This document shows, in pieces, positions 18,218 through 26,600 of a stretch of 64,000 nt of DNA. Below the pieces are notes generated by a model. It was not told the DNA's origin, made no database searches, and saw only the letters and a program-made list of their open reading frames with translations. The stretch spans positions 6,260,198 to 6,324,197 of the forward strand of contig NZ_AP023355.1 of NCBI RefSeq assembly GCF_016865425.1. Direction: 5' to 3'. The DNA comes from Actinocatenispora thailandica (GTDB lineage Bacteria; Actinomycetota; Actinomycetes; Mycobacteriales; Micromonosporaceae). How positions within the stretch are numbered: position 1 is the stretch's first letter; the number at the start of each line of letters is the position of its first letter. Position numbers and translations under genes: made by a program.

Positions 18218-19105
18218 TCAGCCCTCCCCGCCGGCCTTGCGGTGCCACGTCCGGAGATCCGCGTCGTACACCGCGGCGAGCGACTGCGCGCCGTCGGCGG
18301 CGATCCGCCACATCTCCGCATGGTGCGGCAACCGGACACTGTCCACCTTGTACTCCGGGACGGCCAGCCGGGAGTCCGCGACATACCCGTTGCCCAGGAA
18401 CGGCGGATGCTCGATCACCCAGCCGTCCGGCATCGCGTGCACCGTCGCCTCGTCGGTCCCCCCGTACGGCACCCGGTAGAGGTCGGCGCAGTAGCCCGGC
18501 CACCGGATCACGTGCAGCTCGGCCGGCTCCGCCGGAAACGGCGAACCGGGAAACGCCAGGCCCAGATTCGCCACCAGGTCGGCCGGCGTGCGCAGCGACC
18601 GGGTGTCCTGCCAGCGATGCACGTACCCGGCCACGAAGCCGTAGCCCGCGTCGAGGTAGGCCGGCAGCATCGGCGGCGGCACCACCTTCTGCATCGCGGC
18701 CGGGGTCGGCCGCCGGGCCGGCACCGTGAAGTCACCCGAGGCGACCTGCCGCACCAGCCGCGGCGCCAGGTTCATCGCCAGCGGCAGCCCCGCGTCGACC
18801 GCGAGCCACCACCGCTCGTTCGGCCACTGCTCCGCCAGCGCGGCCAACCGCACCTTGCGGTACGACTCGAACCCGCCGCCGGTCCCGGCGGCCATCGCCC
18901 GCGCCGAGGAGTATGCCGCGACGTGGGTCCGCTCACCCAGCTCGACGGTGGCGAACGCGACCTGCCCGTTCACCACCGAGCCGGGCGCCATCGGCAGGAC
19001 CAGGTCGAGGTCGGCGAGCAGCCGCAGGTAGCTCGCCGGGTCGTCGTGTTGCAGCGCGGCGAGCATCGCGGACTCGGTCTCGTCGACCGGTTCGTACCTG
19101 ACCAC
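18218..19105 (-). CDS. SseB-like protein with toxin-shared C-terminal module, 295 aa
   Basis: Residues 1-120 form an SseB-like domain (TESAMLAALQHDDPASYLRL; ERWWLAVDAGLPLAMNL), related to both SseB domains of the 1046-aa protein. Residues about 150-290 form a second module: GYVHRW, LRTPADLVANLG, ELHVIRWPGYCADLYRVPYG, WVIEHPPFLGNGY, and VPEYKVDSVRLPHHAEMWR. The last part matches the end of the 1046-aa protein and a middle domain of the large toxin. The module could be an ADP-ribosyltransferase-like or purely binding fold; this is speculation. GTG 19105 has GAGGAGG upstream. It is cytosolic and lies in the leftward run after the toxin and immunity genes. Confidence 0.78.
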   Translation of the reverse strand: MVRYEPVDETESAMLAALQHDDPASYLRLLADLDLVLPMAPGSVVNGQVAFATVELGERTHVAAYSSARAMAAGTGGGFESYRKVRLAALAEQWPNERWWLAVDAGLPLAMNLAPRLVRQVASGDFTVPARRPTPAAMQKVVPPPMLPAYLDAGYGFVAGYVHRWQDTRSLRTPADLVANLGLAFPGSPFPAEPAELHVIRWPGYCADLYRVPYGGTDEATVHAMPDGWVIEHPPFLGNGYVADSRLAVPEYKVDSVRLPHHAEMWRIAADGAQSLAAVYDADLRTWHRKAGGEG

Positions 19106-19222
19106 CCAACCTCCTCGGCCCTACCGCAAATCTAACCGGCCCGGGCCACCGTCCCGCGGTGCCGAAGCAGCCGGGCCGGCCCGCACCGCCGGCCGCCGGC
19201 GACGCCGGTGAGCGGCACCAGC

Positions 19223-19882
19223 TCAGCGACCCAGCACCAGATCCGCCGCGCGGTCCAGCACGGCGCCGGCCACCTCCCGCGGTGCCGCGTAGTTCGCCGA
19301 TCGGATGTGCGCCAACAGGTCCGGCTCCGGCGCGATGCCGTACTCGGCGGCGAAGTAGGCCAGCGCCTCCGACCACACCCACACCCCGTCGGTACGCACG
19401 TGCAGCGGCACCGCAGCACCCCGCTCGGCGTCGAACGGGTCGGGGTCGGATCCGTTGGCCCGCAACACGACCGGCGCCCGCCGGAGGTACGCGGCGACCG
19501 CGCCACGCTCGGCCCGGGACAGCGCGGGGCGGGCGGGATCGGCGACCGGCCGGCCGTCTGGTCCGGGCCGGTCGAACACCTGCGCCAGCCGCAACCCGGT
19601 GTCACCCCGGGCCGCCGCGGCACCCCGCTCGTCCGCCGCCCGCCAGGACCGTTGCCAGCGGTCGATCACCGCCTGCGCCTGCTGCGCCGAGATCGGCACC
19701 AGTTGCTCGTCGAGGTCACCGATGTCGTCGGCGGCCAGCAGGCCGGTCGGATGCCAGCGCCCGTCCCGCTGGTACACCTCGTCGGTCGGCAGCGGTTCGG
19801 TCGCGGTGCGCCGCACCAGGCTCCGCGGCCGCTCCACCGTGTCACCGGCGTCGAGCCGCGCGAAGTACGTCACCTCAGGCAT
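19223..19882 (-). CDS. Hypothetical protein with RTDGxWVWS module, 219 aa
   Basis: The N-terminal half (VTYFARLDAGDTVERPRSLV) is unrecognised. The C-terminal half (about 130-215) has RAERGAVAAYLRRAPVVL, then VRTDGVWVWSEALAYFAAEY and IAPEPDLLAHIRS. This second half is shared with the N-terminal half of the 281-aa protein at 28019. The module recurs in T7SS-linked proteins of actinobacteria as far as I recall, with no assigned function. ATG 19882 has GGGGGTGG 6 nt upstream. It starts 30 bp after the SUKH immunity gene, so it is likely co-transcribed with the toxin module. Confidence 0.72.
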   Translation of the reverse strand: MPEVTYFARLDAGDTVERPRSLVRRTATEPLPTDEVYQRDGRWHPTGLLAADDIGDLDEQLVPISAQQAQAVIDRWQRSWRAADERGAAAARGDTGLRLAQVFDRPGPDGRPVADPARPALSRAERGAVAAYLRRAPVVLRANGSDPDPFDAERGAAVPLHVRTDGVWVWSEALAYFAAEYGIAPEPDLLAHIRSANYAAPREVAGAVLDRAADLVLGR

Positions 19883-19912
19883 GTTCCGCCACCCCCGTCG
19901 CCATCAGCACCG

Positions 19913-20950
19913 TCACGGCTGTTCCGCCGGCGGAAGGCTCGCGCCCGCGTCCGGATCGTCGACGAGCTGGGCGTGGCCGTTGTCCACCGCACTCCGGACC
20001 ACTCCCAGCAAAGGCTCTGGCACCAATCGGAGCGAGGCCCAGAAGTCCTCGAAGTCGTCTCCACAGCGATGCAGCAAGTGGCCGCAGATGTACTCGGCGT
20101 CGTAGCGCTCCGCATCGTTCCGATCGTCGTCGTCCCAGTACCAGACCGATCCGGAATCATCGCCGTGCACCTTCACGGCAATCATGCCGCCTTGGACCGG
20201 CCCAACCGCCAGGAAATCGTGGGTGAAACGATCCGAGACCCACATGTTGACAAACGAAAGCTCCTCGAACCAGCTGTTCCGAGCGATCCCGAAGAACGGC
20301 TGGTCGACGATGAAACCATGCTCCGGATGCACGCCCGGATGCCTCGGGAACCCACCGTTGGTGGCCATGACGAACCCGCGATACGAGCCGGGCAAGCGGA
20401 CGTTCAGGTGCTCCTCCACCTTGTGGACGGCCGCTTCGGACACCTCTTGCAGCGGTACCAGCGGAACGTATTCGTCGGCCGAACCCGTCGGCAGTTCCAG
20501 CCCCGTCCGATGCCGGTTCACCTCGAGGGTGGCGACCCCACCACCGTGTCGAAACGAATCATGCAGCGAGCTGGGCACCAGCGCGAGCCTGCGCGATCCC
20601 GCGAGGTGCGCCCAAACCCAACCCTCCGGCGTGTGCGGGACGGGGCCACGCCGCTCGGCCAGCGGATCAGCGGCGAGCAGCAGCAATTCGTTGGCCGCGA
20701 GCACGTCGGTGACCCTGACCTCGTCGACGGCAAGGCCCGGTGGCGGCGGCGGCATTTCCACCACGGCACGCGCGTACGGAATCCAGTCCGGAAAACCACG
20801 CAGGTCGATGTACACGCCATCCGGATACAGCGCGCGCAGCTCTGGGTTCGTGGGCTGAAACATCTGCCCAGCCAGCGAACTCACCGGGAATTCTTCACGA
20901 GGCTGAGACATGATTCCCCACAACGTGCCCGGGTCGAGGTCAATGCTCAT
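19913..20950 (-). CDS. SUKH (SMI1/KNR4) immunity protein fused to a degenerate WHH-nuclease domain
   Basis: A 345-aa cytosolic protein. Residues about 40-140 match the C-terminal nuclease domain of the toxin immediately upstream: GVYIDLRGFPDWIPYARAVV against GVYVNLHGFPDFTPYARVLV, and LVPSSLHDSFRHGGGVA against LIPTEVHEAVRHYGGVA. The nuclease WHH triplet reads WAH here, losing the central His. Residues about 165-310 are an SMI1/KNR4 (SUKH) domain: VEEHLNVRLPGSYRGFVMAT and SVWYWDDDD. SUKH proteins neutralise nuclease toxins of polymorphic systems. Possible starts are ATG 20995 (overlapping the toxin stop), 20950 and 20911; 20950 is a compromise. The text is visibly less GC-rich than its neighbours. 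Confidence 0.8.
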   Translation of the reverse strand: MSIDLDPGTLWGIMSQPREEFPVSSLAGQMFQPTNPELRALYPDGVYIDLRGFPDWIPYARAVVEMPPPPPGLAVDEVRVTDVLAANELLLLAADPLAERRGPVPHTPEGWVWAHLAGSRRLALVPSSLHDSFRHGGGVATLEVNRHRTGLELPTGSADEYVPLVPLQEVSEAAVHKVEEHLNVRLPGSYRGFVMATNGGFPRHPGVHPEHGFIVDQPFFGIARNSWFEELSFVNMWVSDRFTHDFLAVGPVQGGMIAVKVHGDDSGSVWYWDDDDRNDAERYDAEYICGHLLHRCGDDFEDFWASLRLVPEPLLGVVRSAVDNGHAQLVDDPDAGASLPPAEQP

Positions 20951-20984
20951 CGTAGTCACCACGGCACAGCTGGACCGACGTGCC

Positions 20985-22208
20985 TCAGATGCCATCGGTG
21001 TCCCCCGCCGTCCGGACGAAGTCCGGCGGAACCGCGATCGGCGTGCCGTGAATCGGACCGGTGTATGTCGCGTCGCCCTGCTGGTGATTGTCCTTGAGTT
21101 TGCTCGGCGACCACTCACCGGGCCGCGGCGTCCGTGTCAACGATTCGACGGAGCTGGGTGGCGTCGGTGGTTCCGACTCGGCGTCCGATCCAGCCGGCGC
21201 CGGCGGCTCACCACGACTGTCCGCGGGTGACGCAACGGTCCCGGTACCGGCGCTGTTCGCAGTGGCAACTCCGCCATAGTGCCGCACGGCCTCGTGCACC
21301 TCGGTAGGGATCAGGATGAGATGCCGGGCGCCTTCCAGGTGGTGCCAGGTATGCGAATCCTGTAGCGCGGCGAACAGCTCCGGATCGTTCTTGTACATCT
21401 CCTTCAGCAGATTGTCGCAGGCGGCGATGTCCTTCTCCCGCAGGGCGTCACCGCGCAGCGCAACACCGTCCGCGCCAACCGGAAGGTCCGGCGGGAGTTC
21501 GACCAACACTCGTGCGTACGGCGTGAAGTCAGGGAAGCCATGCAGATTGACGTACACACCCTTGTCCTGCATCTCGGCGGCCAGCTGCGGCTTCCCGTCC
21601 GCCGCGATCCTGTCCACCAGGTCGCCGCGGACCGTGACGAGCTGGCCGGCGTACTGACCGTTGCTGATCCTCCTGACCTTGGTTTCGTCGAGACCAACGG
21701 CCTCGGCGCCTTGCTCACGCAGATGCTGCACCTGCTCGTCCAGGTTCCTGCCCTGGCTCTGCCGCGACTGGTCGTCCTCCCCCTGCTCAGCGGATGGTTC
21801 GTTCGAGCCGGGCTCCCGCGGTGAGCCAAGCGCCGGCCGCTGATCCGCGCCCGGCAGCGAACGGCCGTCGGTGTCGGCCAGATGAGTCTGGTAGTCGGCG
21901 AGCATCCGGCGCTGCCATGCCGACAAGGTTGCCGGATCGCGGTCAGCCCAGTCCAGAACCTCCTGCACCCGCTCGGGTGTCAGCCGGTACTCGCCGCGAC
22001 GCTCCGTTCCGCCCGCGGCGTGATGCCGGGCCGCGTCGTAGAAACTGACCTTACGATCCGAGACCTTCGGCAGCTTCTGGCTCAGGTACTTGTTCGCCCG
22101 GGGCAGCGCATTCGGGTTCTGCCGGTCATTGTCGGAGAAGCGTTCCGTTGGCCATCCGTCACCGGCCGGAGGGCGCGCCGAACGTGCCCGCGCATCCGTC
22201 TCCACCAC
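20985..22208 (-). CDS. Toxin fragment 3: C-terminal WHH-type HNH/EndoVII nuclease domain
   Basis: The frame runs to the true stop. Its real start as part of the toxin is near 22560, where LTPEQYARG continues from fragment 2. The first part completes the CPD-like protease: IKLSACDAGHG, with the candidate catalytic Cys, then ARRIAEALGREVKAPTEKLW. A charged linker follows. The last domain has GVYVNLHGFPDFTPYARVLV, DSHTWHHLEGARHLILIP and TEVHEAVRHYGG, the WHH signature of HNH/EndoVII-fold nucleases that act as contact toxins. All expected His residues are present, so the domain looks catalytically intact. An independent product from the internal start is unlikely. Confidence 0.8.
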   Translation of the reverse strand: MVETDARARSARPPAGDGWPTERFSDNDRQNPNALPRANKYLSQKLPKVSDRKVSFYDAARHHAAGGTERRGEYRLTPERVQEVLDWADRDPATLSAWQRRMLADYQTHLADTDGRSLPGADQRPALGSPREPGSNEPSAEQGEDDQSRQSQGRNLDEQVQHLREQGAEAVGLDETKVRRISNGQYAGQLVTVRGDLVDRIAADGKPQLAAEMQDKGVYVNLHGFPDFTPYARVLVELPPDLPVGADGVALRGDALREKDIAACDNLLKEMYKNDPELFAALQDSHTWHHLEGARHLILIPTEVHEAVRHYGGVATANSAGTGTVASPADSRGEPPAPAGSDAESEPPTPPSSVESLTRTPRPGEWSPSKLKDNHQQGDATYTGPIHGTPIAVPPDFVRTAGDTDGI

Positions 22209-23695
22209 GCCGCCAGAACCGCGCGGTTCGCTCGGCGTACCGGTCGGGTGCTCGTCACTGGCCAGCTGGCTGCCGGTCTCGTGGCCGTCGGAGTCGAACG
22301 AGCGCCAGCGACCGTCCGGCGGGATGGTGGGGCGGCGGCCGTTGTTCGGGTCGGAGGAGGCGACGACCTCGTTGCCGTGCCGGTCGGTCCAGAGCTTCTC
22401 GGTCGGTGCCTTGACCTCGCGGCCGAGCGCCTCGGCGATGCGCCGCGCCGGCGGGTGTTCACCGTGCCCGGCGTCGCAGGCGGACAGTTTGATCCTGTTG
22501 TCCCCCAGGGTGATCCGGCCCTCGTCGGCCAGCCGCTGGATGCCCCGGGCGTACTGCTCGGGGTCAGCAGCTTGTCGCCGACCCTGAGGTAGCCGTCCCG
22601 GGTGGCATGCGAGTCGAGGTTGACGTAGCCGTCCTCCGGCCGCGCCGCGTCGGTGTACGGCCGCATCTCCGGGTCGCCGGTGAACTCGTACCCGGCCGGT
22701 GTCTCGCGGGCGTGCTCCGCCATCGCCGCGTGCGCCTCGTCGTCGGACACCTGCTGCGGCAGCTCGTCCGGCCCGTCGTCGGCCTCCGCGGCCTCGTCAC
22801 GCCCGTCCTCGTCGGGCAGCTCGTCGCCGTGGCGCCGCTCGCTGCCATCGCCGCCGCGCTGGCCGTCCTCGTCGCGCAGCTCGTCGCCGTGGCGCCGCTC
22901 GCTGCCGTCGCCGCCGCGCTGGCCGTCCTCGTCGCGCTGGCGGGGACGCCGCTCGTCGCCGTCCTGCCCGCTTCCCTGATCGCGCTGGTCGCGCTGGTCG
23001 TCGCCGTCCTGCCGGCTCCCCTGGCCGCGCTGCTCGTCGCGCTCCGGCGGCGCGTGCCGGCCGCCGACCGGTTCGACGCCGGGCGGTAGGCCGACGCCGG
23101 CCGCGCCCTCCGGTACCGGGACCTGCCGGAAGATCTCGTTCTGCTGCTCCTGCAGCCGGGCCGCCTCGGCCGGATCCCCGGTGGTGCGCTGCCGCTCGTA
23201 GATCTCGTGGGTGTCCATCTTCGCGGCGAAACTCTCCGGGGTGTGCACCTGCACCTCGAAGACCTGCCCGGTGCGCGGGTCGTGCCAGAAGCTGTTGATT
23301 CCCTTGTACTTCTCGCCGCCCCAGGTGTTCTTCGGCTCGACCCACGGCTCGTAGCCCTGCTCCGCCAGGTGGTCGAAGACCTGCTGCGCGCCCGCGCCGT
23401 ACGACTCGGCGGGCATCTCGACGGTGTAGCGGACGGTGTCCTTCATGCCGTGCGCGATCTCGGGCAGCGTGCTGTCCGGACTCTGCGCGATCTCGTCGGC
23501 GAACTTGCGCTTGAACGACTCCTCGCTCTTGCGCGAGTGCTCCTCGCCGACCAACCGGCCACCGGGTACGGACGCCGCCGTGTCCCGCAGGTCCCGGGTG
23601 ATGCCCGGCTCGTTGCTCTGCGCGTCGGCCAGGATGCCGTCGGCGTAGGCGTTCTCCGCCTCGGTCAGGCTACGACCCTCGCCCCGCCAGCCCAC
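22082..23695 (-). CDS. Toxin fragment 2: RelA/SpoT-like (p)ppNpp synthetase domain and start of CPD-like protease
   Basis: Genuine toxin coding in this frame runs from about 23850 to 22562; the remainder to 22082 is out of frame. The domain has an ATP-binding stretch SRKSEESFKRK (compare R.K...S...K of synthetases), the metal Asp in MKDTVRYTVEM, the G-loop-like KYKGINSFW and FEVQVHT, equivalent to VEIQIRT of RelA. It resembles secreted ATP nucleotide 3'-pyrophosphokinase of Streptomyces and Tas1-type (p)ppApp-making toxins, so depleting ATP in a target cell is the inferred role. An Asp/Arg/Gly repeat linker leads to NLDSHATRDGYLRVGDKLLT, the candidate protease His region. Confidence 0.78.
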   Translation of the reverse strand: MGWRGEGRSLTEAENAYADGILADAQSNEPGITRDLRDTAASVPGGRLVGEEHSRKSEESFKRKFADEIAQSPDSTLPEIAHGMKDTVRYTVEMPAESYGAGAQQVFDHLAEQGYEPWVEPKNTWGGEKYKGINSFWHDPRTGQVFEVQVHTPESFAAKMDTHEIYERQRTTGDPAEAARLQEQQNEIFRQVPVPEGAAGVGLPPGVEPVGGRHAPPERDEQRGQGSRQDGDDQRDQRDQGSGQDGDERRPRQRDEDGQRGGDGSERRHGDELRDEDGQRGGDGSERRHGDELPDEDGRDEAAEADDGPDELPQQVSDDEAHAAMAEHARETPAGYEFTGDPEMRPYTDAARPEDGYVNLDSHATRDGYLRVGDKLLTPSSTPGASSGWPTRAGSPWGTTGSNCPPATPGTVNTRRRGASPRRSAARSRHRPRSSGPTGTATRSSPPPTRTTAAAPPSRRTVAGARSTPTATRPAASWPVTSTRPVRRANRAVLAAWWRRMRGHVRRALRPVTDGQRNASPTMTGRTRMRCPGRTST

Positions 23696-26600
23696 GTCGT
23701 CCCGGTCGGCACCGTCCCCCTCGTCGCCACTTTCCCCGGCATCCGCTCGCTCGTCGCCGTCCCCGTCGCTCGGCTCGCCCGCACCGCGGTCCTCGGCATT
23801 CGACCCGTCGTCGCCGCGGTCCTCGCCGCCCGGCCCACTCTCGCCACGGCCCCGCCGCCGGGCTCGTCGTCGGCGCCCGGTCGGTCGTCGGCGCCGGCCG
23901 GTTCCTCGAAGTTCAGGGGATCGTCGTCGGCGCCCGGTCGGTCGTCGGCGCCGGTCGGTTCCTCCGAGTTCGGGGGGTCGTCGTCGGAGCGGGAGCGCAG
24001 GTCGTCACCCGGGCCGGCAGTGGGATCGGTCGGGGTGTCCGGGCCGCGTCCGGGCCCGCTGTCGTGCCACGGATCCGCGTCGTAGTCGCCGGCCCTCGAT
24101 GCGTCGAAGCGGCGGTCGGCCTGCCAGTCGCTGCCGTCGAACCGGGCGACGATCCGCTCGCTGCCGTCGGCGTTCTGCTGCCAGATCTCGGCACCCTCGG
24201 GGATCGGGATCGCGCCGCCGGGCGCGTTCGGGTCGCCGATCTTCACCTCGGGCACCGCGTACCCGTCCATCGAGCTGTTCCGGTGCTGCGGGTCGTAGAT
24301 CCCGTCGCTGTCGGTGTAGCCGGCGCCCATGAACGGCCCGTACTCCAGCTCGTCCGGCCCGGTCGTCCGGTCATCGTCGACACCCGGCGTGCCCTGCATG
24401 TCGTCCGAGAACGCCGGGACGAAGTGCTCCGGATCATCGGCCGGGAACCGCAGCGCGAAGTTGTGGTGCTGCTCCGGGCCGAAGGTGGTGCCGTCGAACG
24501 TCAGCGCGTACCCGTCGTAGTTGCGCTCCGGCGTGTTCAACTCGCGGACGTCGTCGTGCCGCGCACCGAACCCGCGCACCGAGTCGTGGTAGTCCCCGTT
24601 GTTGAGCATCGACTCCGCGGCGCCGGGGTTGAGCACCTTCTGCACGATGTCGCCCTGCTGGATCGCCGCCTCGTTGCGGATCGCGGCCATCCGGTCCTTG
24701 GTCGCCTGGTCGTACGTGTTCGGGTGCCGGCGCCGGTCCTCGTCGAAGCGCTGCCGGCGCTCCTGTGGAGTGTCGCCGGGGACCCCGTGGCGTTCCAGGA
24801 TCTGGTCGAGTTGGTCGTGGTGCGCCGGCACATCCGGCGCGCTGTCGTCGCCGTACTTCCCTTCGTACTCGGTGCCGTCCGGCAGCTCGATGCGGTGGTC
24901 CCGGTCGCTCGGGCCCGGCCCGGCGGGCTCGTCGGTGCCCTCGGCGGGCGGTGGCTGGTCCGCCGCACCGGGCGGCTCGTCTTCGCCGGGCGGGCCGGCC
25001 TCGTGGTCGGCGGACCGGGGCCGCCACTCGTCCGGCTCCCCTCCGGCGGGTTCCTCGCCGGGCGCGCGCCCCGCCGGCCGAACACTCTCGTCGCCGGGCC
25101 GGTGCCGGAGGTCCTCGCTTCCAGGCCGGGTCCGGGGATCCTCACTTCCGGGCCGGGTCCGGGGATCCTCGCTTCCGGGCCGGTGCCGGGGATCCTCGCT
25201 TCCGGGCCGGTGCTGGGGATCCTCGCTTCCGGGCTGGTGGTGTGGGCCCTCGCGGGTCGAGCGGTCGCCGCCTGGCTCGTCACCGGGCCGCGCCGGGCGG
25301 CGATCCTCGGCCGGCGGCCCGGTGGTACCGGCCGGATCGGTGGTGCCGGTGCGCTGCTCCGGCACCGGTTCCGGCCGTGGCTCCGCTCCGGGCCGTGTGG
25401 CCCCGAGCCCCGGGCCCGGCTCCGGCGGCGCCCCGGAGCCCTGCTCCGGCCGTCCGGCGGACTCGGGCCGTGGTCCCGCCGGGCCGGAACCATCCGGCCG
25501 GGCGGTCGGTTCCGCGGCGGGCGGTCGCGCGGTCGAAGCCGGGCCCGCGTCCAGCTCCGGCCGCGACGTCGAAGCGGGGCCCGCCTCGGGCCGCGACCCC
25601 GCAACAGAACCCGACTCGGGCCGCGTGATCGAAGCAGGCCCCGGCTCGGGTCGCGACCCCGAAACAGGACCCGACTCGGACCGCGAAGTCGGTTCGGTGG
25701 GCGTCGGTCCCGGGCGGGCCGCCGGCTCCGCGGTGCGCTGGCCCGGCACCCCGGGCCGCCGCTCGACCGGGTGGCTCTGCTCGCCCGAGCCGGCCGACCG
25801 CGGCGCCGGTGGTCGACCGCTGCCGGGCTCGCCCGGCAGCGGCGCACCGTCCGGGCGGCCGGACGAGCCGGGCTCGCGCGCCGCCTCCGCCGGCCCACCG
25901 CGGTACCCGTGCCCCCCGTCGCCGCCACCGCCGGATCGTGGCGCCGAGCCGCCCGTACCGCCCCGAGCGCCACCCGGCCCGCCGCCGGAACCGCCCACCC
26001 CACCGAGGCCGACGCCCGGCAGGCCACCGGCCACCGGTCCGCCGCCGGCACCGGTGCTGGCGGCCGGATCGGCCGCCCGCGGTGCCTGTTGCGGCGCGGG
26101 GGTGGGCGTCGGTGCCAGTACGGTCGGTTCGCCAGCCCCGCCGGCGTCCGCCAGCGCGGAACCACCGGTGCCGGGCCGCGCCGTACCGCCGCTCGGGCCG
26201 CCCGACCCGCCGCCGTGGCCACCGCCCAGGCCGGTCGGGCCACCGCCGGCCCCCACACCGGAGCCCGAGTCGACCGATCCGCCGGCGTCGCCGTGCGACG
26301 ACTCGCGGCCCGAGCCGGAGCCGGACGACTCGTGGTACGCCGCCTCGGCGTGCGCCGGTTCATGCTGCGCGGACTCGGCGTGAACCGGCTCGGCGTGAAC
26401 CGGCTCGGTGTGGGCCGGCTCGGTGTGGGCCGGCTCGGGGTGGGCCGGCTCGGCCCGGGTCGGCTCCGAGTACGCGGTGGGCTCGGTCCGGGCTGGCTCG
26501 GCGGAGCCGTTCAGCGCGCTGTGGATCGGGTCGTGCGGCGCGGTGTCGGTGCGCTCCACCGGCTGCTCGTTCCGGGTCGGCGCCTCCTCGGACGAGGTGC

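Noticed and set aside
23665-23860. Programmed ribosomal frameshifting in the toxin
   Set aside because: The G/C runs are only 4 nt, there is no slippery heptamer with a downstream structure that I can recognise, and two such sites in one gene would be needed. Base loss or sequence error is simpler.
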